From: Amoebidium appalachense
Lineage: Eukaryota > Ichthyosporea
DNA length: 64,000 nucleotides
Reading direction: 5' to 3'
Assembly: GCA_963693365.1 (NCBI GenBank)
Contig: CAVNZM010000002.1
Coordinates: 186,001 to 250,000, forward strand
The first letter of the stretch is position 1. Each line of letters starts with the position of its first letter. The position numbers were made by a program, and so were the translations under genes. Shown here piece by piece: positions 40,152-51,083 of the stretch. Below the pieces are notes generated by a model. That model was not told the DNA's origin. It saw nothing but the letters and a program-made list of their open reading frames with translations, and did no database searches.

Positions 40152-40695
40152 GGAGGAGGAGGCAGTGGTGGCGGTACGGTAGCAATATATTGGTGGCGAT
40201 GGTGGTGGTTGTAATGGGGATGGGGGTGGAGGGGGGAAGGTACGTGGGAGGGTGGGTGGGGAGGGGGAAAGCATCAACGTGTTTGTTATTTGAAAATAAG
40301 TGACGGCATAAACAACTGTTTACCCATCAGAGCTTTTACAACGTGCTGCAGGGCTTCATGCAAAGGCCGAGCAATGCTGGTAGAGTCCAGACGTGTACCC
40401 TAGCCAGCTAGAGAGGGTGTTATGTGTGCAAGCGAATGTGTTTGAGCACAGGCGATCAAGTTCATGCTTTTATAAGCGTCAGGAGAACAGGTGTTTGCCC
40501 GTACGTGCACACATGCGTGCATGCTAATGGATGTTCTCTTCTAAACGTGCCAAGCCTACTTGCCCTTCAGCATGTGCCTATGTTATCCTTCGTCAGCCCC
40601 TTCCACCAACTAGCATCCTTCCCTCCTTCCAACAGGCCCCGGCACTGCACGCGTATGATATGGTGGGTATACGTACGTGAGGCCAGCACAAACAT
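36489..40695 (-). CDS. Protein disulfide isomerase, P5/PDIA6 type
   Basis: ER-lumen thiol oxidoreductase of 425 residues that forms and shuffles disulfides in secretory proteins. Exons: 40695-40677, 39817-39679, 39070-38926, 37942-37683, 37203-36489. They total 1278 nt with matching phases. [18 protein letters not shown] is a signal peptide. Thioredoxin domain 1 has the CGHC active site at residues 54-57 (from APWCGHCRNL) and cis-Pro in GFPTIK. Domain 2 has CGHC at 189-192 and GYPTIK. They are separated by a Gly/Ser/Lys linker ([18 protein letters not shown]). A redox-inactive b-type domain follows, and the tail ends in RDEL, an ER-retrieval signal. The length is close to animal P5 (about 440). 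An intron splits the Trp codon just before CGHC in both domains at the same position and phase. The 19-nt first exon ends at a perfect GTACGT donor. Confidence 0.93.
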
Positions 40696-40810
40696 GGTCG
40701 CTATGTAGTTGCTCTCCCCCCTTGCACGGCTACCCTTGTCACCCCGTTCTGCCCTGGCCCTAGCTAACGTTTTCTTGCGAAACTGCGCGACTTGTGGGCG
40801 GTCATGTTGC

Positions 40811-40816
40811 TTTATA
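40811..40816 (-). promoter_or_regulatory. TATA-like element upstream of PDI
   Basis: On the minus strand the sequence reads GCTTATAAAGC, about 115-120 bases before the ATG at 40695. It could place transcription start roughly 90 bases upstream of the start codon. No unfolded-protein-response element is obvious next to it. Confidence 0.35.
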
Positions 40817-41261
40817 AGCTCCTGCTTGCCAACAATCGCGATAGATCATTTACGTACGTGACTGACAGCCAATAGTAGTGGCGAGATGACCTGAAAATTT
40901 GAAATGAAAAATATGGTTACCATGAACATTTTGGGAGGCACACTTTACTTACTGGCAATTATATTTTTATAAAGAACTGTGCCTTCTTACATAAGCAATT
41001 TAATAAAAATATTCGAATTATTTTTTACCTAACTATACCTAAACTGCTCTATATAAATTTTGATTGTACGTGTAGCTAAGTGTGATGACCTGTAAATAGT
41101 ACTAAATACTAAATTATAGCCAATCAAACAAAGTCATAAATACCCTGTTGTCGGGCACTCAATGCGAATGTTACGTTTATGCAATTATTGGTTGCACACT
41201 AGCCAACCATATGCTGCCACGTAGGGAAAAGCACATACCTATTTTATACGCATGCATGTTG
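40817..41261. other. Upstream region of PDI
   Basis: AT-rich sequence lies between the PDI promoter and the hAT insertion. I see no gene in it. The target site of the hAT element (CCCACAAT) marks its right edge. Confidence 0.4.
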
Positions 41262-41269
41262 CCCACAAT
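41262..41269. repeat. Left 8-bp target-site duplication (CCCACAAT)
   Basis: The octamer CCCACAAT directly precedes the left terminal repeat of the hAT element and recurs exactly at 44457-44464, directly after its right end. Confidence 0.85.
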
Positions 41270-41416
41270 CAGGGTTCGAAGGACGGTGGAGCCCATTAAC
41301 GGAAGTCGAAATCCCGTTTCGGAAAACCTCTTCGAAAATCGGAATGCTCCATCCGAGCAGGCCCACCAAAAATCGTAAGCGTCGCGCATCAGTAAACTTG
41401 AGTACTTGTACTTGAG

Positions 41417-41796
41417 TTGGTTAACATTGTGAGAGTAATCCCAATTAGTAATGCAACAAGTGAACGTGGCCTCTCTGGTGTGAATATCATTAAGGCTTCT
41501 CTCAAAGCACGTATGACAACACAGACAGTGCACAATCAGCTCATGATAGCCATGAATGGGCCGGATATAGAGGCAGATGTGAAGCACGTGAAAGCTGAGC
41601 TTAAGTTTCAGAAAGAAATGGCTAAGAAGTTAGTAAAGAGGGCAAACTGAAAGGGTTGATTGTAGAAGGGGCCAAGGAGCAGCTGGAAAAGGCCCAGGTG
41701 GCCGAGGCAGCAGCCCAAAAGAAGGCTCTGGCAGATTTCCTGGCTTTTGACTGGAACAGGGTGCACAATGTGTATATTGCCAACCCTTTCAAATAA
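41417..41796 (+). pseudogene. hAT transposase C-terminal dimerisation domain remnant, frameshifted
   Basis: The frame reads ISNATSERGLSGVNIIKASL then KARMTTQTVHNQLMIAMNGP, which matches the hATC consensus (P-x-SNA-x-x-ER-x-FS, K-x-x-x-x-R-M, N-x-L). The first frame stops at about 41648. After a one-base shift the protein resumes with LIVEGAKEQLEKAQVAEAAA and ends with NPFK and TAA at 41794-41796, whose bases overlap an AATAAA. The N-terminal zinc finger and catalytic core are absent, since the left end of the element lies only 150 bases upstream. Confidence 0.75.
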
Positions 41797-42193
41797 ATTG
41801 GATCTCTGACAACACACCAGCACCTAGTAACCGTCAAGCAGTGTCCCTTGTTTTTATTTCAAAATTCTGGGGGAGGGGAGGGGAGGGAGGGGGGTGGGGG
41901 GGGGGGGGGGAGTGAGTTGAGGCAGCAACATGGGAAGCTCAGGCAGAAATCGAATGTTTGGGGGGGGGAGAGGGGGGGGGGAGGGGGGGGGGGGGGGGAA
42001 ATCACGTTGGGTGGTTGTGTTTGTGTTTGTGTTTGTGTGAGTATTTTTCTTTGCAATTGTGTGTGTGTGTGTGTGGTGGGTATGTATGCACGGTGTGTGT
42101 GTCTGTGTGTATGTGTACAGGTGTGGGTGTGTGTATTTGTGTCAGCGGTAATCGGTATGTGTGTGTCTATGTTGTGTGCATGTGTGCACATGT

Positions 42194-42247
<54 letters not shown>

Positions 42248-42464
42248 ACACTGTGTTTGTGTGTGTTTGTGTGCATGACATTGTGTGCATGTGTGTGTGT
42301 GTTTTGCCAACAACGGTTATGTTGTGTGTGTATGCATGTACAGTGTGTGTATGTATGTGTGTGTGTGTGCAGTGTGGTGTGTATGTATGCAGGGTGTGTG
42401 TGTTGTGTATGATACGTGTGTGTACATGGCAGTGTGGGTGTGTGTGTTTGTACCAACGGTTTCT

Positions 42465-42495
<31 letters not shown>

Positions 42496-42545
42496 GCCAC
42501 GGGTGTGTGTGGGGGTGCCGTGTACATGGTGTGTGTGTGCAGAGT

Positions 42546-42586
<41 letters not shown>

Positions 42587-44007
42587 TGTGTGTGGGTGGG
42601 TGGTTGCATAACATGTGATTGTATAGGGTGGATGCATGTGCACGTTTGTAATACAGTTATCATGATCTGAGATAGTATGTGCCTGTGCTCTGCACGTGTA
42701 CTAGCCTAGGTCACATGTGTGGTGTCACGGCTGTGTAAGTATGTGCATGTGTCTTTGAGCGGAGCACAGTGGTGCACAGTGTGTGTATTGCCTGCCATTT
42801 AAGACGCGTGCCACTGATCGTGATACACGTGGCACCTGTACCTGGTGGCCGTCGACTCTGAGCATCTAGATCCATTCCATGTTTAGGCCTTCCTTGGGGG
42901 GAAGGGGGGGGGGGGGGGGGGGGTGCTAGTAGGGGGGGAGGGGGGGGAGCCGCCTGAGGGGGGGGGGGGGGAGGGGGGGGAGGGGGAGGCCGGAGCGGCG
43001 GTGGGGGAGAAGGAGGGGCAGCACTGGTGGAGGGAACGGTGGGCAGCGGAGGAGGGGGGAATGGGGTTCGATTTCTGGGGGGGGGGATTCGAAGTTTTAT
43101 AGTGGAGGCCGGCCTATATATACATGCGCAGCTATATGCATTGTATGTTCATGTGGCCATGCATGGCTATGATGCATATGTGGTGTCACGGCTGTGTGTG
43201 TGTAAATGTGTGTGTGTGTGTCTGTGTGTGTGTCTGTGTGTGTGTGCGCGTGGGTGTGTGCATAATGTGTTTGGTGTGACATGTACATGTGCTAGGCTGG
43301 CGCTCTAGTCAGGGTCTGCCATTGAACATTCTACAGGGACAGGGAGACACGTACGTACGTGTGCAGCTTGTGTGGGTGGTGTATGCCCCGTGTATGATGA
43401 GATCTGCGAAGTCATGAGAAGCTTCTCCCCGGGGGGGGGGGGGGGGGGGGAGGGGGGGGGGGGGAAGATCTACCCATGGATAACGGCAAGAACTTAGAAG
43501 TTGAGTTATACATATGTTTGTTAGTTTGTTGTTGTTCGTTTCCTTTTCCCTTTTCCTTTCTTCCTTTCTTCCTTTCTTTCTTTCCTTTCCGTTTCCGTGT
43601 GCACAGATATCTTTGATCTGTGTACACATCGAGCCATTTGGCCCGCGCACATGTAATGTTGTTTGCGTTCATGTCTAAATAAGTTATCCAATCAGATCTC
43701 GTTTAATTTTCCCAAATATAGAAACCTACATTCCTCCTTCATTCTATCAATTCCTTTCCCATTCCATTCCTTTCTATCCTCATTCCTTTTCCCAAAGTTT
43801 CCCACGACGTAGAATTGCTCTATGCTCCCCAGCTATTAGGAATACTTATATTTAGACGTGTTATGTTAAGAACATGTATAAATATGTGATGTGAACTAAT
43901 AGATACATAAGTGGTTTCATTTATTAAATGTTTCCGTACTTTCATTAGAAAATTGCGATTTATCTTCTATGTGTCGACAGGCATTTCGATCGATTTATTT
44001 TACCCTT

Positions 44008-44130
44008 CATAGTTTTCGTCTTTCTGATTGGTTTAGCAAATTTATTTGCCCTCATAGTTTTCGTTCTTTTGATTGGATTAGCAAATTTATTTGCCCTCAT
44101 AGTTTTCGTTCTTTTGATTGGCTTAGATTT
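44008..44130 (+). repeat. 45-bp tandem repeat inside the hAT element
   Basis: About 2.7 copies of an AT-rich 45-bp unit beginning CATAGTTTTCGT and containing ATTGG and GCAAATTTATTTGCC. It sits just before a TATA-like box near the right end of the transposon. Subterminal repeats of this kind often bind transposase, but that is inference. Confidence 0.6.
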
Positions 44131-44323
44131 GTCGATTTCACATTCCCGAGTATAAAAGGGACTTCATCTTGAAATAAAAATCAAGCAGTTAAAAACATTT
44201 CATATGGTCCCAGAAATCGTTCCACCTCTCCGGTTGTGCTTCTCCCGTGTGTCTGTGTGTTGTGTATATCATAACACCCATCTGTGCACTCTGCTTCTCC
44301 GTTAAACCCACACAAAATAACCA

Positions 44324-44366
<43 letters not shown>

Positions 44367-44456
44367 CTCTCGGGCGTTCCGATTCGGCCGGGACGATTTT
44401 TGGAACTGTTTTCAAATATCGGAAATTCCGTTTTTTTTTCGTAACTTCGAACCCTG

Positions 44457-44464
44457 CCCACAAT
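44457..44464. repeat. Right 8-bp target-site duplication (CCCACAAT)
   Basis: This is an exact copy of 41262-41269, immediately outside the right terminal repeat of the hAT element. Confidence 0.85.
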
Positions 44465-44559
44465 GCCCAATGCAACGCCGCGACCGGGAGTCGGAGGGAC
44501 ACATGCATGGCCAGAGTCACACACAGGCCTCCACGCCTGGCCATGGCACATAAGTGGTT

Positions 44560-44829
44560 TTATGTCCTCACCTTCCGTCTCCTAGCCCCAGTGTATTTTG
44601 AGCTAGAATCAACTTTAGGAATAGTACGCCAAAGCCTACCCGGTGGCGGGGAACAGCAATAAAACGGTTGCAACGCTGAAGGGTATATGTGCCCCCGTGC
44701 ATCATACATAGCACACGTCCGCGTGTGTGGTACATAGTAGCAGTCCGTGCACTGCATTGGTGTGCTTGGCTCCAGCTTTCGACACCATTCTTCATTATTG
44801 CATGCCCCCTGGCATACATACATATGCAT
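44560..44829 (-). CDS. Small cysteine-rich open frame, unknown
   Basis: An ATG-initiated frame of 89 codons with eight cysteines, several in the first half (ACNNEEWC, CTDCYY, RTCAMYD), ending in a basic tail. Its amino-acid texture is unlike the repeat-derived frames around it. I cannot assign a family, see no signal peptide, and see no partner exon with clean splice sites. It could be a fragment of an unrecognised gene next to the hAT insertion, or chance. Confidence 0.2.
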   Translation of the reverse strand: MHMYVCQGACNNEEWCRKLEPSTPMQCTDCYYVPHTRTCAMYDARGHIYPSALQPFYCCSPPPGRLWRTIPKVDSSSKYTGARRRKVRT

Positions 44830-45145
44830 CTATATTAACTAACAAACTCCCAAGAATATTTTAGAGTTTGCTGTCAAAATACCGCATTTTTACCGTAATA
44901 TTAATGCAAACTTCAGGAAAAACGAACATTGTAAAACGTGGTCTTTTTTTCGATGGAAGCGAAATATCGGCACTGCAGTTTGGCCGGAGTGTGAACAAAC
45001 GACAACAAGCCGGTGTAGGGCACTGTCATACCGGCCCCACCACCATTGCATGGTACTTACATACGTGCATCAACTATGTGCATGGACCCTGTGTCCAGCC
45101 AATCAAACTCGTCATCTAAAAATAACCCCACAACTTCAATATTGG
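44830..45145. other. Spacer before the 3' end of the Ras-like gene
   Basis: Ordinary AT-rich sequence that presumably includes the 3' UTR of the minus-strand Ras-like gene. I see no clear AATAAA on the minus strand and nothing else recognisable. Confidence 0.35.
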
Positions 45146-45455
45146 CTATCTCTTTGCCGTTGCTGCTGCCTTCCACACCTGCATGACGGCCTCACCAAAG
45201 ACCCTCTCTGCCTGGTCCTGTTTCCTCGCCGATACCTCGATGTACGGGGAATCAAGCCGCTCACTCACTATCCGCCCCTCTCGCTCGCTCACCTTGCGCT
45301 CCTGTCCATAGGGTGTGCCATTGCAGCCGTTAGCAAGGCAATAAAACCAATGAAGCAGGGTGCGCAATAAACCACCTTATAGTAGCCACTTTCAGTGGAC
45401 CCACCAAAGACTGAAGCTAGGATGGGTGTTTCAGGCCGAGCGAGGAGAGAAAAAA

Positions 45456-45505
<50 letters not shown>

Positions 45506-46767
45506 CTGATAGAATAGTGCACACACACACACCCACACACACACACACACACACACAACCAGCTGATACCGAGTGTCCCAGGGGAGCCCGGAAAAAAAAA
45601 CAAAAAAAAACAAAAAAAAACGGGGAACCCCAACTAATCAATTTTTCTTAGTCTTTATGGTGTCTCGTAGAGAAAGTAAACCCTGATATATAATCATCAC
45701 CCGACATCTATGTACGCGATCATGATATACCGCGAGGGGATATTCCGAGCAAAACCCCCCCATACCTGAGACTGGTCTCTCTTTGCCCCGAGTAAACAGC
45801 GTAAACCCCAATAGTCTATCTGTTTATTCCTGCTCTTCCCAGTCACATACTTAGCCTGTTCCCGCCTATCCCGCCCCCGCGTACTTGGGGACCGCCTAGG
45901 GCCGCATACGCCAGGAACCATAACTGCCTTCCTATTGGCTAGTACATAATCCCGATCTATCCTGAGAGACTATATGTAATCCTATTGGACGATGTATTCG
46001 CGCACTGGCATCCGCGCAGGTATATAAAGCAGCCGGACCATCCTCAGATGGTACCGGAGGATCCGAGATCTCAAACTACTTCCTGCGAACCTCTCTGCTC
46101 TCGATCCGCTATGTAGAAGTGATTGTCTCTTACAGAGGTCACAGGACCGAACCTGCCTCTGCTCCACATTTATTCTGATGGGGGAGGGGGGGGGGGTGGG
46201 GAGGGGGGGGGGGGGGGTCTATTATTAAGGTCTATGTCGGGGTTTCTCGATTATGACGTAACTATGACGTAATCAATAATGAGCGTGATGTCAGGCTGAT
46301 GTCACGAATTTGGTAATGACGTCACCTGATTACGTACATGGCAGGCGAAGCCGATAAAACTGAGCGCACTGATTGGTAATTGCCATATAGAATTGTTCGC
46401 TTTAGGAAAGTCCGGACATGGATAAAAGATTACGTCAGGATCGAGAAAGGCCGACATAGTCCGTAAGTGTGGGAAAGAAGGGTTGTGCATATGCATAGTC
46501 TCTAATGCGCAGTCGTGAAGGTTTTTCAGAATGCGTGATGGATATGCCCCGCCAGTGCCATTGGGTGCCCCCCCCCCTCCCCCCCCCCCCCCCCCCCCCC
46601 TCTCCCCTCCCTCCCGGGCGCCCCGCCCTGCCCCGAACCTCTTCCTCCCTGTGTCCCGTCACCTCTCCTCAATCCCCGTTCATATTGCAGACTCTTTCCT
46701 CCCTTTTCCCCTTGATATCCGTTCACAATCAGCGATCCCCTCCTCCACCCCCCTCCAACCCCTCCCC

Positions 46768-46804
<37 letters not shown>

Positions 46805-46965
46805 TTCCCCGTCCCCCCCCCCCCCCCCCCCCACCCACCCACCCAAAAAAAAAAAAACACCTCACACACACACACACACCAACTCCAGAATTCCGTCCCC
46901 CTCCCCCCACCCCTCCCAAACACAACATACACACACAGCCGTTTTTTGCCCCTTAAAAAACACAC

Positions 46966-47017
<52 letters not shown>

Positions 47018-47600
47018 ATCCCTTTCATCCACAACACCACACACCATTCACAAAAGAACACACACAAAAGCGGGAGCGCATAGACATACATGTACGCCTG
47101 CACCCACACACAGACACGCCGGCGCGCACATACACGCACGCACGTATGCAGGCATGCATGCACACACGCACATCCACCCACCCACACACCTGTGGATCCT
47201 CCTCCGGGACATCCGCCTTATTTCCAACCACCACCATTGGTGACGGCTGCCCCCCCCCTCACCCTCTTCACCCTTTCAGCCAAATTTTGCATGCGCACAA
47301 AACTACTGCGATCGGTGACGGAATAGACCAGTAGCAGCCCGTCACTCGTCCTAATATGGTCATCGAGATCGATCTTATCGACGTAATCGGGCAGACCCCC
47401 CGTGTCGACCACCTCGACTGTGGCCTTTGAGCCTGCAATGACTGCATGGCGCATGTATGTGTCCTCGACGGTGGCCTCATAGCTGTCTAAGAAGTGCCCT
47501 GCTACGTAGTGCACACACAAGGCTGTCTTGCCCACCTGCACACACACACACACACACACACGCGCACACACGCACACACGCGCACGCACACACACACAGC

Positions 47601-47659
<59 letters not shown>

Positions 47660-47714
47660 GGAGAGAGAGACCCTTGAAGAGAGAGCCGCACACACAGACA
47701 GACACGCACGCACG

Positions 47715-47807
<93 letters not shown>

Positions 47808-48081
47808 GGGGGTAGCAGTCCTGTCAGCAAGGCCTCCCTCCAACCTCTGTCCATGCATACATGGTTGCATGTAGGGGCACACATCCATACCCACAACACT
47901 CCACCAACCTCCACCGCTGTCCGACCGTGCAGCCAAAAGCTTACCCAATGACCATCATAGTTCCTTTCCTCCCTCCCCCCCTTTCTCCCCCCCTTCTCCC
48001 CCCCCCCCCCCCCCCCCAAAAAAAAAAGAAAAATCTCCCCCCTCCCCCCCCCCCCCAAAAAAAAAACAAAAACAAAAAACA

Positions 48082-48170
<89 letters not shown>

Positions 48171-48866
48171 CCACCTCCTCTGCCCCTAGCACGGTCAGTT
48201 TCAGCTCCAACTTTCTTGGGCCCAGGCCCAGAGATTTGTCGGGGGTTGCCCATGTGGCCACGGACCCAGGGCGTGTCTTGCGCGGTAGTGGCTGGGGGGG
48301 TGCAGTGGCACCGGGGAGTTTGGGTGCGGAGGGGGTCGTGGGGGAGGCTGGAGAGGGGGGTGGGGCAGAGCCGCTGGCCTGAAGAATCTCCCCGAACTTG
48401 GCTTTGAAGGCCTGTGGGGTGGGGAGGGAGGGGGTTAGTGGCAGGGAGGTCCCGGGGGGGGAGGGGGGAGGTTGGTGGGTAGGTGGATATTGGGGGGAGG
48501 GGGGGGGGGGGGGGGAGGATTGGAAGCAATAGGAAGAAACAGAATTGCGGTGATGAAAGAAGGGTGTGCGGGGTCAAATATAAAATGATTGAGGAAGGAA
48601 CGGTGGATTGGGGTTCTGACAAAGCGCATACAGCACATATGTGGCCCCGTTTGATCACAGCACGCAAAAGCAAAAGACACACACGCAAACCACGATGCAC
48701 ACCTTCAAAACGAAATTGTGGGTGCAAAAACAGAGAGGGAACGGGGTTATTCCATTTGCAAGCACACACCCACACAGGCACAGGCATAGGCAGCACAACC
48801 CTCCGCCGTACCTCAACCCTATCCCATACCCACACCCGAAACCCCTTCTCATCCTGATCCCCCCCC

Positions 48867-48897
<31 letters not shown>

Positions 48898-48910
48898 ACA
48901 CGACGTACAG

Positions 48911-48946
<36 letters not shown>

Positions 48947-49227
48947 CCCACACACATAGATAACAAAATTCGACCCCATCCACCTCCTTCCCACCACCCA
49001 TACCAACACCCACCCACTAACCCGCCACACTTCCGCACTCACCCACACTAAATGCTCCGCCCCCTCCCCCCCCCCTCCCCCGCCCAATCCCCCATGCGCC
49101 CCCTACACCCATCCCCCCCAAAATCCCCACGCAGCCAACGTGATGCCTGTCCCCTCCCCTCCTTCCCCCATACACACACTCACAAGCAACAAAATAACCC
49201 TCCCCCCCCCCTCCCGTACACACACAC

Positions 49228-49261
<34 letters not shown>

Positions 49262-49370
49262 CAACAAAATAACCCCCCTTCCCTCCCCCCCCCCAAACAC
49301 ACACACACAAACAACAAAATAACCCCCCCCCCCCCCCCCCCCCCCCCCCACACACACGCAACAAAATAAT

Positions 49371-49403
<33 letters not shown>

Positions 49404-49643
49404 ACACATAAACACAAGCAACAAAATAATCCCCCCTCCCCCTCCCTCCCAAACACACACACACCCGCCCACCTCCTCCAGCTTTGCCAGTTCCGCCTTC
49501 AGTCTTCTGTTTGCCTCATAGCTCTGTGCTAGCTCCGCCTGTGGCCCCACCCCATTGGTTAAAAACATTCCATTCCCTCCTGCCATTGGCAGATATCAAT
49601 CCCTAACCACACATCTGCAACCCGCATCATCCATCTACCCCCC

Positions 49644-49675
<32 letters not shown>

Positions 49676-49751
49676 GGGGGGAAGAGAAATCTATAAAAGA
49701 AAAACACACACCAACCCACGACATCTTCCCCTCAAGATAACACTTCTCGAA

Positions 49752-49782
<31 letters not shown>

Positions 49783-50523
49783 AAAAAAAAACCTCAACCC
49801 CTCCTTCCTCCTCCCCCCCCCCCCCCTCCCTCCCCCACCTCTCCCCCCCCCCCCCCCCCCCCAAAAAAAAATAAAAAAAATAAAAATAAGCCCCTCCTTC
49901 CACTCCTTTCATACCCACACCCCCCCACACACACACACCCAAGCCCCATCTCCTCCCCCCCCCCCCCCCCCCCCCTCCCCCCCCCTCCCTCCCCCCTCCC
50001 CCTCCCCTCCCCGCACACCTTCAGCTGTGCAATAGTGGACTCCTGCTCTGCGGTCTTTGCCCACAGAAAAGACATCTCCTGCTCCTTGGCCCTGTATGCA
50101 CTGTCGTCCCCATTCTCACCACCCTCAAACGCCTGCTCAAGCCCAAAAGTCATTACACGATAGCTGGACAGGCTGGCATAGCATCGAAAGTACTAGGGAG
50201 GCGGGATGGTTGGATGGGGGGGGGGGGGGGGGGGGGTGAAGGGGGGATGATAGGAGAGCTTCCACATGTCTGCTAATTCTGATACCTGCACAATACGGCA
50301 AATCAACAACAACCCTCGCACACATGGTTTGCAACGTATTACCAAGGTGGCTACAACAACAAACATCAATTCTCATCCCAAATTCCCAGTTTAGTCTGTC
50401 AGGGTATGCTCTCAACCGACCAATAGATAGTATGCTGTGTCCTGTAGCCGCCCCCCCCCCCCCCCCCCTTCCGCCCGCCCCCCCCCCCCTCCCGCCCCCC
50501 CCTCCCCCCCCCCCCCCCCCCCC

Positions 50524-50558
<35 letters not shown>

Positions 50559-51039
50559 ACACGTACACAAGCACACACCTTTATTGGTGCCAGTTGTCCC
50601 AGTAGCTTGGTACCAGCCACCAGCTCTGCAGGCACAGGTTAGCAATATGTGTGGTATGATCCTATCCTTTACTCCACAGACAGTGAATTATTGGAACAAA
50701 AGAGGCACCAAGAACTTAGCAGTTGCATGAGCCTGTGAGCATCACTGGCACAAATTCAAGTATGCCCATAGATGCAAGCACATGCACCACAGAGGCAAAT
50801 GGAGTCGCATAACGACCAAAGCCCTTGAGACGCACACGGAAAAAAGCTATTCCACTAAGGTGCACTCTCACTCATGTATGGACATAAAAAGTGTGGGTTG
50901 TGCGCGGACACACGACATTCACATGGCCATGACACACACACAAGCACACACAGACACATGCACATGCACATACACACGCACGGCCGCACATACACACAAA
51001 CCCACACCCACATACACACACACACACACACATCACACA

Positions 51040-51083
<44 letters not shown>

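Larger units (their letters stand above)
41270..44456. mobile_element. hAT-family DNA transposon, 3.19 kb, internally degraded
   Basis: The element begins with CAGGGTTCGAAG and ends with its reverse complement CTTCGAACCCTG, a typical hAT terminal repeat. It is flanked by perfect 8-bp duplications, the target-duplication length of hAT transposases. A remnant of the hAT C-terminal dimerisation domain lies inside at 41417-41796. The rest holds G-rich tracts and (TG)n arrays (about 42000-42600), then AT-rich sequence with a 45-bp repeat and a TATA-like TATAAAAGG near 44151. No full transposase is present, so it must be non-autonomous. Confidence 0.85.

Noticed and set aside
48655-49087. Minus-strand frame of 536 codons across the Ras-like gene's intron
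   Set aside because: It is composed mostly of CA, C and G repeat translation. The true exons (48411-48175 and 49538-49473) use other frames and have proper splice sites.
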